From Streptomyces syringium (GTDB taxonomy: Bacteria > Actinomycetota > Actinomycetes > Streptomycetales > Streptomycetaceae): DNA of 64,000 nt. The stretch is from NCBI RefSeq assembly GCF_017876625.1, contig NZ_JAGIOH010000001.1, positions 2,046,001 to 2,110,000 of the forward strand, written 5' to 3'. Positions 46,267-55,802 of this stretch are shown here, piece after piece. The notes under the pieces are model-generated. The model had not been told where the DNA came from. It saw only the letters and a list, made by a program, of their open reading frames with translations, and ran no database searches. Made by a program: the position numbers and the translations under genes. Every line of letters starts with the position of its first letter. Position 1 is the first letter of the stretch.

Positions 46267-49200
46267 ATGAATCCGCAGCCGCAGTACCGCCAGGTGCCCG
46301 CCCAGGTCGACCTACCCGCCCTCGAGCACGCCGTGCTCGACTTCTGGCGGGAGAACAAGGTCTTCGCCCGCACCCTCGAGCAGTCCGAGGGCCGCCCCGA
46401 GTGGGTCTTCTACGAGGGCCCCCCGACCGCCAACGGCATGCCGGGCGCGCACCACATCGAGGCCCGCGTCTTCAAGGACGTCTTCCCCCGCTTCCGCACC
46501 ATGCAGGGCTACCACGTCGGCCGCAAGGCCGGCTGGGACTGCCACGGCCTGCCGGTCGAGCTGGCGGTGGAGAAGGAGCTGGGCTTCAACGGCAAGCAGG
46601 ACATCGAGAAGTACGGCATCGCCGAGTTCAACGCGAAGTGCCGGGAGTCCGTGACCCGCCACACCGACGCGTTCACCGAGCTGACCACCCGCATGGGCTA
46701 TTGGGTCGACCTGGACGACGCGTACCGCACGATGGACCCCGCGTACGTGCAGTCCGTGTGGTGGTCGCTGAAGGAGATCTTCAACAAGGGGCTGCTGGTC
46801 CAGGACCACCGCGTCGCCCCCTGGTGCCCCCGCTGCGGCACCGGCCTGTCGGACCACGAGCTGGCGCAGGGCTACGAGACGGTCGTGGACCCGTCCGTCT
46901 TCGTCCGCTTCCCGCTGACCTCCGGCCCGCTCGCGGGCGAGGCGGCGCTGCTGGTGTGGACGACCACCCCGTGGACGCTCGTCTCCAACGTCGCCGCCGC
47001 CGCACACCCGGACGTCACCTATGTCGTGGCCACCGACGGCAACGAGAAGCTGGTCGTCGCCGAGCCGCTGCTGGAGAAGTCCCTCGGCGAGGGCTGGACC
47101 GCCACCGGCCAGTCCTTCACCGGCCGCGAGATGGAGCGCTGGGCCTACCGCCGCCCGTTCGACCTGGTCGAGCTGGAGGACGCCAACTTCGTCGTCAACG
47201 CCGAGTACGTGACGACCGAGGACGGCACCGGCCTCGTCCACCAGGCCCCCGCCTTCGGTGAGGACGACCTCAAGACCTGCCGCGCCTACGGCCTGCCGGT
47301 CGTGAACCCGGTCCGCCCGGACGGCACCTTCGAGGAGGGCCTCGCCCTCGTCGGCGGCGAGTTCTTCAAGAAGGCCGACGAGAAGCTCGTCGCGGACCTC
47401 TCCGAGCGCGGTCTGCTCTTCAAGCACATCGCCTACGAGCACAGCTACCCGCACTGCTGGCGCTGCCACACCGCGCTGCTCTACTACGCGCAGCCGTCCT
47501 GGTACATCCGCACCACCGCCGTGAAGGACCGCCTTCTCGAGGAGAACGAGAAGACCAACTGGTTCCCCGAGTCGGTCAAGCACGGCCGCTTCGGCGACTG
47601 GCTGAACAACAACATCGACTGGGCGCTCTCCCGCAACCGCTACTGGGGCACCCCGCTGCCCATCTGGCGCTGCGAGGACAACCACCTCACCTGCGTCGGC
47701 TCGCTGGCCGAGCTCGGCGAGCTGACCGGCACCGACCAGAGCGCACTGGACCCGCACCGCCCGTACATCGACGACGTCACCTTCACCTGCACCGCCGACG
47801 GCTGCTCGCACACCGCCGTCCGCGTGCCGGAGGTCATCGACGCCTGGTACGACTCCGGTTCGATGCCGTTCGCGCAGTGGGGCTACCCGTACCAGAACAA
47901 GGAGATCTTCGAGAAGCGCTACCCGGCGCAGTTCATCTCGGAGGCCATCGACCAGACGCGCGGCTGGTTCTACACCCTGATGGCGGTCGGCACACTCGTC
48001 TTCGACAAGTCGAGCTACGAGAACGTCGTCTGCCTCGGCCACATCCTCGCCGAGGACGGCCGGAAGATGTCCAAGCACCTGGGCAACATCCTCCAGCCGA
48101 TCCCGCTGATGGACCAGCACGGCGCCGACGCCGTCCGCTGGTTCATGGCGGCCGGCGGTTCCCCGTGGGCCGCGCGCCGCGTCGGGCACGGCACGATCCA
48201 GGAGGTCGTCCGCAAGACGCTCCTCACCTACTGGAACACGGTCGCCTTCCAGGCGCTGTACGCCCGGACCTCGGGCTGGGCGCCGTCCGCCGCCGACCCG
48301 GCCGCCGCCGAGCGGCCGCTGCTGGACCGCTGGCTGCTCAGCGAGCTCAACGCGCTGACCGACGAGGTCACGCAGGCCATGGACGCCTACGACACCCAGC
48401 GGGCCGGCAAGCTGCTGTCCTCCTTCGTGGACGATCTGTCCAACTGGTACGTGCGGCGTTCGCGCCGCCGCTTCTGGCAGGGCGACAAGGCCGCGCTGCG
48501 CACGCTGCACGAGGTCGTCGAGACGGTCACCCGTCTGATGGCCCCGCTGGTGCCCTTCATCACCGAGCGGGTGTGGCAGGACCTGATCGTGCCCGTCGAC
48601 TCCGAGGCCCCGGCATCGGTCCACCTCTCCACCTGGCCGAAGGCGGACACCGCCCTCATCGACCCGACGCTGTCCCAGCAGATGCTGCTCGTGCGGCGCC
48701 TGGTCGAGCTCGGCCGCGCCACGCGCGCCGAGTCGGGCGTCAAGACCCGTCAGCCGCTGTCCCGCGCGCTGGTCGCGGCCGCCGGCTTCGAGTCGCTGGG
48801 CGCCGAGCTGCGGGCGCAGATCGCCGAGGAGCTGAACGTCTCGTCCCTGGCCTCGCTGAGCGAGGTCGGCGGTTCGCTGGTCGACACCACGGCCAAGGCC
48901 AACTTCCGTGCCCTGGGCAAGCGGTTCGGCAAGGGCGTCCAGGCGGTGGCCAAGGCCGTCGCCGAGGCGGACGCCGCCGCGCTGTCGCTGGCCCTGCGCG
49001 AGGGCACCGCCTCGGTGGTGGTCGAGGGGGAGGACGTCTCCCTCTCCCCCGACGAGGTCATCATCACCGAGACCCCCCGCGAGGGCTGGTCGGTGGCCTC
49101 CGACTCGGGTGCGACCGTGGCGCTGGACCTGGAGATCACCCCGGAGCTGCGTCGTGCCGGTCTCGCCCGTGACGCGATCCGGCTGATCCAGGAGGCCCGT

Positions 49201-49410
49201 AAGAACAGCGGCCTGGACGTCGCCGACCGGATCGCGGTCCGCTGGTCCGCGCCGGACGCCGAGACGGCCGGGGCGCTGGCCGAGCACGCGGGCCTGATCG
49301 CGGACGAGGTCCTCGCGCTCGACTTCGCCCAGGGCGAGGGCGACGACTCCTACGGCGAGTCGTTCGAGGACGAGGGCCTCGGCCTGACGTTCCGCCTCCG
49401 TAAGGCGTAA
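46267..49410 (+). CDS. ileS: Isoleucyl-tRNA synthetase
   Basis: 1047 aa from ATG 46267, with GGAGG 9 nt upstream; the longer frame to 46069 is T-box leader. Class I synthetase: the HIGH site reads GAHH (residues 60-63) in NGMPGAHHIEA, and KMSKS reads KMSKH at 600-604. WDCHGLPVE, editing-domain TTPWTL and YDSGSMPF are normal. These signature variants belong to the eukaryote-like IleRS group associated with low mupirocin sensitivity. A strong terminator follows. Confidence 0.96.
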   Translation: MNPQPQYRQVPAQVDLPALEHAVLDFWRENKVFARTLEQSEGRPEWVFYEGPPTANGMPGAHHIEARVFKDVFPRFRTMQGYHVGRKAGWDCHGLPVELAVEKELGFNGKQDIEKYGIAEFNAKCRESVTRHTDAFTELTTRMGYWVDLDDAYRTMDPAYVQSVWWSLKEIFNKGLLVQDHRVAPWCPRCGTGLSDHELAQGYETVVDPSVFVRFPLTSGPLAGEAALLVWTTTPWTLVSNVAAAAHPDVTYVVATDGNEKLVVAEPLLEKSLGEGWTATGQSFTGREMERWAYRRPFDLVELEDANFVVNAEYVTTEDGTGLVHQAPAFGEDDLKTCRAYGLPVVNPVRPDGTFEEGLALVGGEFFKKADEKLVADLSERGLLFKHIAYEHSYPHCWRCHTALLYYAQPSWYIRTTAVKDRLLEENEKTNWFPESVKHGRFGDWLNNNIDWALSRNRYWGTPLPIWRCEDNHLTCVGSLAELGELTGTDQSALDPHRPYIDDVTFTCTADGCSHTAVRVPEVIDAWYDSGSMPFAQWGYPYQNKEIFEKRYPAQFISEAIDQTRGWFYTLMAVGTLVFDKSSYENVVCLGHILAEDGRKMSKHLGNILQPIPLMDQHGADAVRWFMAAGGSPWAARRVGHGTIQEVVRKTLLTYWNTVAFQALYARTSGWAPSAADPAAAERPLLDRWLLSELNALTDEVTQAMDAYDTQRAGKLLSSFVDDLSNWYVRRSRRRFWQGDKAALRTLHEVVETVTRLMAPLVPFITERVWQDLIVPVDSEAPASVHLSTWPKADTALIDPTLSQQMLLVRRLVELGRATRAESGVKTRQPLSRALVAAAGFESLGAELRAQIAEELNVSSLASLSEVGGSLVDTTAKANFRALGKRFGKGVQAVAKAVAEADAAALSLALREGTASVVVEGEDVSLSPDEVIITETPREGWSVASDSGATVALDLEITPELRRAGLARDAIRLIQEARKNSGLDVADRIAVRWSAPDAETAGALAEHAGLIADEVLALDFAQGEGDDSYGESFEDEGLGLTFRLRKA

Positions 49411-49443
49411 CTCCCGGGCGGCGCCTGCCGCCTGACGACCCGA

Positions 49444-49482
49444 CCCGGTGTGCCGGGGGCCAAGGCCCCCCGGCACACCGGG
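49444..49482 (+). terminator. Terminator of ileS
   Basis: 18-bp stem CCCGGTGTGCCGGGGGCC with a 2-nt loop and one bulge, followed by TTTT; a classical intrinsic terminator. Confidence 0.88.
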
Positions 49483-49528
49483 TTTTGTCGTACCGCGATG
49501 CGCACGGCGGGCGGGCGGCGACGAAAAA

Positions 49529-49567
49529 CGGGCCGGGCCCGGGACATGAAGTCCCGGGCCCGGCCCG
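49529..49567 (-). terminator. Terminator of divIVA
   Basis: Perfect 17-bp stem CGGGCCGGGCCCGGGAC with a 5-nt loop, followed on the minus strand by TTTTT. It sits 28 bases beyond the divIVA stop. Confidence 0.88.
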
Positions 49568-49595
49568 TTGTTTGCCGACGCGTGGCGCCGAGCGT

Positions 49596-50789
49596 TTAGT
49601 TGTCGTCCTCGTCGATCAGGAAGCCGCGCATCGGGGACGGAGCCTGCTGCATCGGCTGCTGGCCCTGCGGCCGGACCGGTGCCATCGGCTGCGTCATCGC
49701 CGGGGACATCTGCTGCTGACCGCCGTACGACGGGGCACCCGTCGCACCGCCGTGGCCGCCCATGGACGGGTTGCCGCCCATGCTGTGGCCACCCATGCCC
49801 GCACCGGCCGAGGCCATGGACCCGCTCATCGAGGGGGCCGCCGGCAGCGACGCGGTCGCCGGGGTACGGGGCGGGGCGAGCGAGTCGTCCGCCTGGTTCT
49901 CCAGCTGGCGCAGCTGGCTCTCCAGGTAGGACTTCAGCCGGGTGCGGTACTCGCGCTCGAAGCCGCGCAGGTCCTCGACCTTGCGCTCCAGCGTGGCGCG
50001 AGCGGACTCCAGGGAGCCCATCGCGACGCGGTGCTTTTCCTGCGCGTCCCGCTCCAGCGCGTCGGCCTTGGCGCGGGCGTCCCGCTCCAGGCCCTCGGCG
50101 CGGCTGCGTGCCTCGCCGACGATCTTGTTGGCCTCGGAACGGGCCTCCGCGATCGCCTGGTCGGCGGTCTGCTGCGCGAGCGAGAGCACACGAGCGGCAC
50201 TGTCGCCGCCCGGACCCTGGCCCTGCTGCTGCATCTGCTGGCCGGGGCCGCCCATCGGGCCGTTCTGGCCCATGCCCTGGCCCATGGGACCGGGACCGTT
50301 CTGACCCATGCCGTTCTGACCCATCGGGCCGTTCTGCCCCATGGGACCGTTCTGTCCCATCGGACCGCCCATGGGGCCGCCCATCGGACCGTTCTGTCCC
50401 ATGGGACCCGGACCGTGGGGACCCTGCGGGCCGTGGCCGTGACCGCTGGGGCCAGCCGGCAGCTGCGGGGCACCGCCCGGAAGCTGCGGCGGGCCGCCCA
50501 TCTGCTGCTGCTGCGGCACCGGCTGCGGTCCGGATATGGCGGCGGGCACCGGAGCGCCCGGTCGCTGGTCCTGCTGCTCGGGCTTGCGCATTCCCTGCTG
50601 CTGGTTCTGCGCGGCGGCCCGCGTGGCCGCGGCCAGCTTGGCGCGCAGGTCCTCGTTCTCCCGCAGCAGACGGGTCAGTTCGGCCTCGACCTCGTCCAGG
50701 AAGGCATCGACCTCGTCCTCGTCATAGCCTTCTCGGAGACGGACGGTCGTGAACTGCTTGTTCCGCACGTCCTCGGGGGTCAACGGCAT
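49596..50789 (-). CDS. divIVA: Polar growth protein DivIVA
   Basis: 397 aa; essential in streptomycetes for tip growth and branching. N-terminal membrane-binding coiled-coil region with PEDVRNKQF and GYDEDEVDAFLDEVE (about 5-36). A long low-complexity linker (about 60-195) with Gly-Pro-Met-Gly-Gln-Asn repeats; a second coiled coil (about 200-300, AEARSEANKIVGEARSRAEG); a Gly/Met/Pro/Ser-rich tail ending GFLIDEDDN. First gene of the dcw-side operon at its distal end, 49 bases after yggT. Confidence 0.95.
   Translation of the reverse strand: MPLTPEDVRNKQFTTVRLREGYDEDEVDAFLDEVEAELTRLLRENEDLRAKLAAATRAAAQNQQQGMRKPEQQDQRPGAPVPAAISGPQPVPQQQQMGGPPQLPGGAPQLPAGPSGHGHGPQGPHGPGPMGQNGPMGGPMGGPMGQNGPMGQNGPMGQNGMGQNGPGPMGQGMGQNGPMGGPGQQMQQQGQGPGGDSAARVLSLAQQTADQAIAEARSEANKIVGEARSRAEGLERDARAKADALERDAQEKHRVAMGSLESARATLERKVEDLRGFEREYRTRLKSYLESQLRQLENQADDSLAPPRTPATASLPAAPSMSGSMASAGAGMGGHSMGGNPSMGGHGGATGAPSYGGQQQMSPAMTQPMAPVRPQGQQPMQQAPSPMRGFLIDEDDN
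50222..50430 (-). repeat. Tandem hexapeptide-type repeats in divIVA
   Basis: Codon repeats for GQNGPM and GGPMG units (plus strand CCGTTCTGTCCCATGGGACC and variants). Prone to length change by slippage. Confidence 0.7.
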
Positions 50790-50838
50790 CTCTTCTTCAC
50801 CTCAACGTAGTCGTCGGCAACCGGCAAGACCGTATCGT

Positions 50839-51129
50839 TCACACCAACACCCGCCTGACGACGGCGATCAGGATGTAGACGATGATCATCAATACGAAGA
50901 AGGACAGGTCGAGCGCCACGCCCCCGAGACGCAGCGGCGGAATGAACCGCCGCAGAAGCTTGAGTGGCGGATCGGTGACAGTGTAGGTGGCCTCCAGAAC
51001 GACCACCATCGCCTTACCGGGTTGCCATGAGCGGGCGAACTGGAAGACGTAATCCATCACCAATCGGAAGATCAGCACAACCAGGAAGCAATACAGCGCG
51101 ATGTAGATCACCTGCAGTGCGATGTCCAT
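50839..51129 (-). CDS. YggT family membrane protein
   Basis: 96 aa with two membrane segments (about 5-25 and 68-90). VTDPPLKLLRRFIPPLRLGG between them is the family signature (MW/TDPxLxPxRRxIPP type). Located between sepF and divIVA as in many Gram-positives, so a role in division or membrane assembly is suspected. Confidence 0.9.
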   Translation of the reverse strand: MDIALQVIYIALYCFLVVLIFRLVMDYVFQFARSWQPGKAMVVVLEATYTVTDPPLKLLRRFIPPLRLGGVALDLSFFVLMIIVYILIAVVRRVLV

Positions 51130-51203
51130 CTCCCGCGCTTCCCTCTCCCCTTGCCCGTACTCGGCCTGTTGGCCGTTTCACCCGGTTTGCCCGGTGTTGC
51201 GTC

Positions 51204-51806
51204 TCAGCTCTGGTTGAAGAACCCGCCCTCTGCGATACGGGCCTTGTCCTCCGCCGTGACATCGACGTTAGCAGGAGACAGCAGAAACACCTTCTGCGTC
51301 ACCCGCTCGATGCTCCCGTGCAGACCGAAGACCAGACCGGCGGCGAAGTCGACAAGTCGCTTCGCGTCGGTGTCGTCCATCTCCGTCAAATTCATGATCA
51401 CCGGGGTGCCCTCACGGAAGTGTTCCCCGATGGTACGGGCCTCGTTGTAGGTCCGGGGGTGCAATGTCGTGATGCGGTAGGGCTCCCGCTCGGACACAAC
51501 CTTGGGCATGATCACCGGTGCGTTCTTCTCCAAAGAGTGGCGTTCTGGTGTGATGGACGCCACGGGGGCGATTCGCGCGGGTCGTCCCGTTTCCGCTACG
51601 AGCGGAGCGGGTTCGCGCTGGGCAGGGGGCTGGGCGACTCGAACCGGTTCGTCCGATTGCGTCTGTTGTGGCTGGTGTTGCTGCCGGCGCCGATCGGGTT
51701 CCGGCTCGGGCTCGAACTCGTCGTCGGGGTCGAACCCCGGGCCGTCGTACCCATCGTCCTCCACGAGGCCGAGGTAGACCGCCATCTTGCGCATCGCGCC
51801 GGCCAT
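51204..51806 (-). CDS. sepF: Cell division protein SepF
   Basis: 200 aa. Membrane-binding N-terminal helix ([14 protein letters not shown]), an acidic and Gln-rich linker (about 17-85), then the SepF core (about 105-190) with [20 protein letters not shown] and VFLLSPANV. Anchors FtsZ rings to the membrane. Downstream of yggS with about 120 bases between. Confidence 0.95.
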   Translation of the reverse strand: MAGAMRKMAVYLGLVEDDGYDGPGFDPDDEFEPEPEPDRRRQQHQPQQTQSDEPVRVAQPPAQREPAPLVAETGRPARIAPVASITPERHSLEKNAPVIMPKVVSEREPYRITTLHPRTYNEARTIGEHFREGTPVIMNLTEMDDTDAKRLVDFAAGLVFGLHGSIERVTQKVFLLSPANVDVTAEDKARIAEGGFFNQS

Positions 51807-51929
51807 TCTCTGCGTCCTCCGCTCTGTGGTGGATCGGCTCCGCCAACGGGCGCCTTGGATCCACTTGGTCTGTCCGTCTTTTGACGGTAATGACCATATT
51901 TTCTGCTGTGGTCCGACTTCTTGGCGACG

Positions 51930-52661
51930 TTACCGGAGCCTGGGTCGGACTCCGAGTACCGCTGTGCCGACACGTACATGTGTCGCCCCGGCAGCAACGG
52001 CATCCTCGAGGTCCGCGCTCATCCCTGCTGACACCATGTTCGCAGCAGGATGGGCCGAGCGCAGGTCCGTTGCGATTTCCATCAGCCGGTCGAAGGCGGC
52101 CCGTTGCCGTCCCGCATATGGTCCGACGAGCGGAGCGACCGTCATCAGCCCGGCCGGCCGCAGCCCTTCGGCTTCGGCGAGAGCGTCGGCGAGCGCCGCC
52201 ACTTCGTCCGGCGCGGCGCCGCCGCGATCCGCCGTCTTCCGCCCGGTCTGTCCCGACTCGGCGTCAAGTGCCACCTGAATCAGGCAGTCGAGCTTACGAC
52301 CGGACCGGACGGCCGCCGCGGAGAGGGAGTTGACCAGCTTGAGCCGGTCAACCGACTGCACCACATCAGCGTAATTCGCCACGGACCGGACCTTGTTGGT
52401 CTGCAGCTGACCGACGAAGTGCCAGCTAAGGGGCAAATCCGAGCATTCGGCGGCTTTGGGGGCCGCGTCCTGGTCGCGGTTCTCCGCGACGTGACGGACA
52501 CCCAGCTCGGCGAGGAGCCGGACGTCGCTCGCGGGGTAGGTCTTGGTGACCACGATCAGGGTCACCTCCTCCCGCTCGCGGCCGACGGCCGCGCAGGCGG
52601 AGGAGATACGTTCCTCCACCTGCGCCAGGTTCTGGGCCAGTTGCGTTCTACGGTCCGTCAC
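51930..52661 (-). CDS. PLP homeostasis protein (YggS/YlmE family)
   Basis: 243 aa from GTG 52661, which overlaps the pgeF stop (GTGA). PLP-binding barrel: the lysine is in VVTKTYPA, and the C-terminal SAGMSADLEDAVAAGATHVR then VGTAVLG phosphate loop is typical. Controls free PLP levels and amino-acid balance; not an enzyme by itself as far as known. Confidence 0.93.
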   Translation of the reverse strand: MTDRRTQLAQNLAQVEERISSACAAVGREREEVTLIVVTKTYPASDVRLLAELGVRHVAENRDQDAAPKAAECSDLPLSWHFVGQLQTNKVRSVANYADVVQSVDRLKLVNSLSAAAVRSGRKLDCLIQVALDAESGQTGRKTADRGGAAPDEVAALADALAEAEGLRPAGLMTVAPLVGPYAGRQRAAFDRLMEIATDLRSAHPAANMVSAGMSADLEDAVAAGATHVRVGTAVLGVRPRLR

Positions 52662-53425
52662 AGCTCGGCGTCCAACCAGACATAACTCGCGAGTCGCCCC
52701 GTGGTGCGCTCGCGGCGGTACGAGAAATGGTCCTTCGACTCCAGCGTGCAAATGTGAGATTGTCCGCTGATCTGAACGCCGAGCCGGGCGAGTTGGGCCC
52801 GGACCCCGGCCGCGACATCCACCGCCGGGGTGCCCTGGCGGGTGGTGGCCCAGGCCTCGGGCACCGACTTCGCGACCTCGGCGCGCATCTCCTCGGGCAC
52901 CTCGTAGCAGAGTCCGCAGACCGAGGGGCCGAGCCGGGCGACGATCCGGTCGGGTTCCGCGCCGAGCGCGGTCATCGACTCGACGACCGCCGGGACGACT
53001 CCCGCGACCAGGCCCGGGCGTCCGGCGTGGGCCGCTCCCGCGACCCCGGCGACGGGGTCCGCGAGCAGAACGGGGGTGCAGTCCGCGGTCAGCACCGCGA
53101 GGGCGAGACCCCGGCGGGCGGTCACCAACGCGTCGACGGCCGGGATCGGGGCGGTGGAACCGGAGCCGTGCCACGGCCCGTCGACCACGGCCACGTCCCG
53201 GCCGTGCACCTGGTTCATCCAGACCACCGCGGCCGGGTCGAGGCCGAGTGCCTTCGCCGTCCGCTCGCGATTGGTCGCTACGGCCGCGGGGTCGTCCCCG
53301 ACCGCGCCGCCGAGATTCAGCTCGTCATACGGAGCGGCGCTCACCCCGCCCCACCTGTCGGTGAAGGCGAAGTGCGCGCCGCTCGCGTGCTCTTCGGATG
53401 TCACTGCGTGCTGTTGCCCTATCAC
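52658..53425 (-). CDS. pgeF: Peptidoglycan editing factor PgeF (YlmD/YfiH family)
   Basis: 255 aa. NQVHGRDV, LTADCTPVLL and AAHAGRPGLVAGV hold the His and Cys metal-site residues of the multicopper-oxidase-like laccase domain family. PgeF removes wrongly incorporated residues from peptidoglycan precursors in E. coli. Start is uncertain: GTG 53425 or GTG 53404, neither with a strong site. Lies 28 bases after ftsZ. Confidence 0.9.
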   Translation of the reverse strand: MIGQQHAVTSEEHASGAHFAFTDRWGGVSAAPYDELNLGGAVGDDPAAVATNRERTAKALGLDPAAVVWMNQVHGRDVAVVDGPWHGSGSTAPIPAVDALVTARRGLALAVLTADCTPVLLADPVAGVAGAAHAGRPGLVAGVVPAVVESMTALGAEPDRIVARLGPSVCGLCYEVPEEMRAEVAKSVPEAWATTRQGTPAVDVAAGVRAQLARLGVQISGQSHICTLESKDHFSYRRERTTGRLASYVWLDAEL

Positions 53426-53453
53426 TGGGGGCCGCTCACTCGCTGCCGCCGGT

Positions 53454-54695
53454 CTACTTCAGGAAGTCGGGAACATCCAGTTCCTCGGCGGTCGAGTCCT
53501 GGTACGGACGGGCCGGCGGGACCTGCGGCGAGGAGACCGGCGGCGCCGGGATCTCGTTGACCGGGCTCGGGTCGGACGGGACCGGCTCCTCGGTGCGCGG
53601 GGTCACGCTGCCGAGTCCGCCGAAGGACGGGCGGGACGGCTCGGACCGCTCGGCCGGCCGGCTCGGGGCCGACGTGGCCGGCGCGCTCTCCTCGCGGCCG
53701 CCGTAGGAGGAGCCGAGCACCTTGTCGCGGCTGCCCTTGGCCGGCGGCTGGCCGCCGTCGAAGCCTGCCGCGATGACCGTGACCCGGACCTCGTCGCCGA
53801 GGGCGTCGTCGATGACGGCGCCGAAGATGATGTTGGCCTCGGGGTGCGCGGCCTCGCTGACCAGCTGCGCCGCCTCGTTGATCTCGAAGAGACCGAGGTC
53901 GGAGCCGCCGGAGATGGAGAGCAGCACACCGCGGGCGCCGTCGATGGACGCCTCCAGGAGCGGCGAGGAGATCGCCATCTCCGCGGCGGCCACCGCGCGG
54001 TCGTCGCCGCGCGCCGAGCCGATGCCCATGAGCGCCGAGCCGGCCTCGGACATCACGGACTTGACGTCGGCGAAGTCGAGGTTGATCAGGCCCGGGGTGG
54101 TGATCAGGTCGGTGATGCCCTGGACACCCGAGAGCAGCACCTGGTCGGCCGACTTGAACGCGTCGAGCACGCTCACCTGACGGTCCGAGATGGACAGCAG
54201 TCGGTCGTTGGGGATGACGATGAGGGTGTCGACCTCGTCGCGCAGCCCCGCGATGCCGTCCTCCGCCTGGTTGGCGCGGCGGCGGCCCTCGAAGGTGAAC
54301 GGGCGGGTGACCACACCGATCGTCAGGGCGCCCAGCGAGCGGGCGATGTTGGCGACGACGGGGGCGCCACCGGTGCCGGTGCCGCCGCCCTCGCCCGCGG
54401 TCACGAAGACCATGTCGGCCCCCTTGAGGACCTCCTCGATCTCCTCGCGGTGGTCTTCGGCGGCCTTGCGGCCGACGTCGGGGTTGGCGCCGGCGCCGAG
54501 GCCGCGGGTGAGCTCCCGGCCGACGTCGAGCTTGACGTCGGCGTCGCTCATCAGGAGAGCCTGCGCATCGGTGTTGATCGCGATGAACTCGACGCCCTTG
54601 AGACCGACCTCGATCATCCGGTTGATGGCGTTCACGCCACCGCCGCCGATACCGACGACCTTGATGACTGCGAGGTAGTTCTGCGGTGCTGCCAC
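53454..54695 (-). CDS. ftsZ: Cell division protein FtsZ
   Basis: 413 aa tubulin-like GTPase. Nucleotide loop [14 protein letters not shown]-binding [11 protein letters not shown], and T7-loop DFADVKSVM are intact. After residue 320 comes a Pro/Ser/Glu-rich linker and the C-terminal peptide ELDVPDFLK, which binds SepF and FtsW. GTG start. The 239-bp gap before it, the largest in this part of the cluster, should hold its own promoters. Confidence 0.97.
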   Translation of the reverse strand: MAAPQNYLAVIKVVGIGGGGVNAINRMIEVGLKGVEFIAINTDAQALLMSDADVKLDVGRELTRGLGAGANPDVGRKAAEDHREEIEEVLKGADMVFVTAGEGGGTGTGGAPVVANIARSLGALTIGVVTRPFTFEGRRRANQAEDGIAGLRDEVDTLIVIPNDRLLSISDRQVSVLDAFKSADQVLLSGVQGITDLITTPGLINLDFADVKSVMSEAGSALMGIGSARGDDRAVAAAEMAISSPLLEASIDGARGVLLSISGGSDLGLFEINEAAQLVSEAAHPEANIIFGAVIDDALGDEVRVTVIAAGFDGGQPPAKGSRDKVLGSSYGGREESAPATSAPSRPAERSEPSRPSFGGLGSVTPRTEEPVPSDPSPVNEIPAPPVSSPQVPPARPYQDSTAEELDVPDFLK

Positions 54696-54754
54696 GTCGA
54701 AGGCCTCTCGCCTCGAGTTACGTATGCCTGGGGGCGGTTCTCAATGCCGACCCG

Positions 54755-54779
54755 AACCCTAACGTTGAAGTTTAGGGTT
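54755..54779 (-). promoter_or_regulatory. Inverted repeat in the ftsZ upstream region
   Basis: AACCCTAA and TTAGGGTT, perfect 8-bp arms 9 bases apart, 60-84 bases upstream of the ftsZ start. A nearby GACAC on the minus strand (54784-54788) matches the core WhiA/WhiB motif, in keeping with sporulation control of ftsZ; not proven here. Confidence 0.45.
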
Positions 54780-54934
54780 ACCGGTGTCACTGTTGTCTGG
54801 GTTCTCTGAACAGGACACTAAGTCGACAAGCGGTGCGCGTTCAATGAACACGCCGAACCTCCCGTTTTTCTTTTCACCCTATGTGATCACCCATAGTCGT
54901 AGCCAACCAGGGTGCTGGCGGGCCCGGATCCGCG

Positions 54935-55774
54935 TCAACTCCCCGACGCCGCGGGAGCCCCGGGAGCGCTGACGTCGAAGTGGTCCGCACCCCGGGCGGC
55001 TTTGAGCAATGCCGTGAGCGTACGGGCCTTCGCGTCCCCCCGTTCACCACTCCCCCAGACGACCGTCCGACCGCCCGTCAGTTCCAGGGTGATGGAGTCG
55101 TACGAGCGTACGCGGATCGCCAGGGTGTCCCGGCGGACGGCGGGGGGCAGGTCCACGGCGACCCGGACCGCCTCCCGTTCGAGCCGCTCGGGGCCGAACC
55201 GACGGGTACCGGCCGAGTCCTCGGCCGCCATCGTCAGCCGGGGCACCCCCTTCGGGGCTTGATCGACTGTGGCGAACCGCACGCCCGTACCGTCGATTTC
55301 GATGAACTTCCCGCCCTTTTCGAGGACGGCTTTCGGCTGCCGCTCGGTCACTTTGAGACTGATTCCGTGCGGCCAGGAACGTTCGACCTCGACCCTCTCG
55401 ATCCTCGGCAGCCGGTCGCGCAACCGGTCCGCGATGGCGTCGGTGTCGACGGCGGCGAGGGGGTCGCCGAACGGGACGTCGGCCTCCCGGCGGACCTCAC
55501 CGGACGTCAGTACGGCGGTGCCACTGACCTCCACATGGGTGACCCGCAGCCAGCTGGAGCCGTAGAGCGCCCAGCCGGCGGCCGCACCGAGAGCCACGGT
55601 GACGGCCGCCCAGCCGAGCAGCCTGCGCCGGCGCGGGCGGAGCCGGAGGCGGGGGCGGCGCGCCTTCGCCTTGCCCGGCGGCCCGCCGGAGCGGGGCGGG
55701 CGAGGCGATTGCCGCGAACGCGGCGGCTTGCCGTTCTTGCCGCCACCGCGCCGGGCGGTCGTCGGTCCGGCCAC
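54935..55774 (-). CDS. ftsQ: Cell division protein FtsQ
   Basis: 279 aa. Basic Arg/Pro/Gly-rich cytosolic N-terminus (1-50), one membrane helix (about 52-71), POTRA domain beginning VTHVEVSGTAVLTSGEV (about 78-94) and the beta domain. Links early and late divisome proteins. GTG start, 28 bases after murG. Confidence 0.94.
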   Translation of the reverse strand: MAGPTTARRGGGKNGKPPRSRQSPRPPRSGGPPGKAKARRPRLRLRPRRRRLLGWAAVTVALGAAAGWALYGSSWLRVTHVEVSGTAVLTSGEVRREADVPFGDPLAAVDTDAIADRLRDRLPRIERVEVERSWPHGISLKVTERQPKAVLEKGGKFIEIDGTGVRFATVDQAPKGVPRLTMAAEDSAGTRRFGPERLEREAVRVAVDLPPAVRRDTLAIRVRSYDSITLELTGGRTVVWGSGERGDAKARTLTALLKAARGADHFDVSAPGAPAASGS

Positions 55775-55802
55775 GCTCCCCGCCTCCTGCTCCTACGGGC
55801 CG

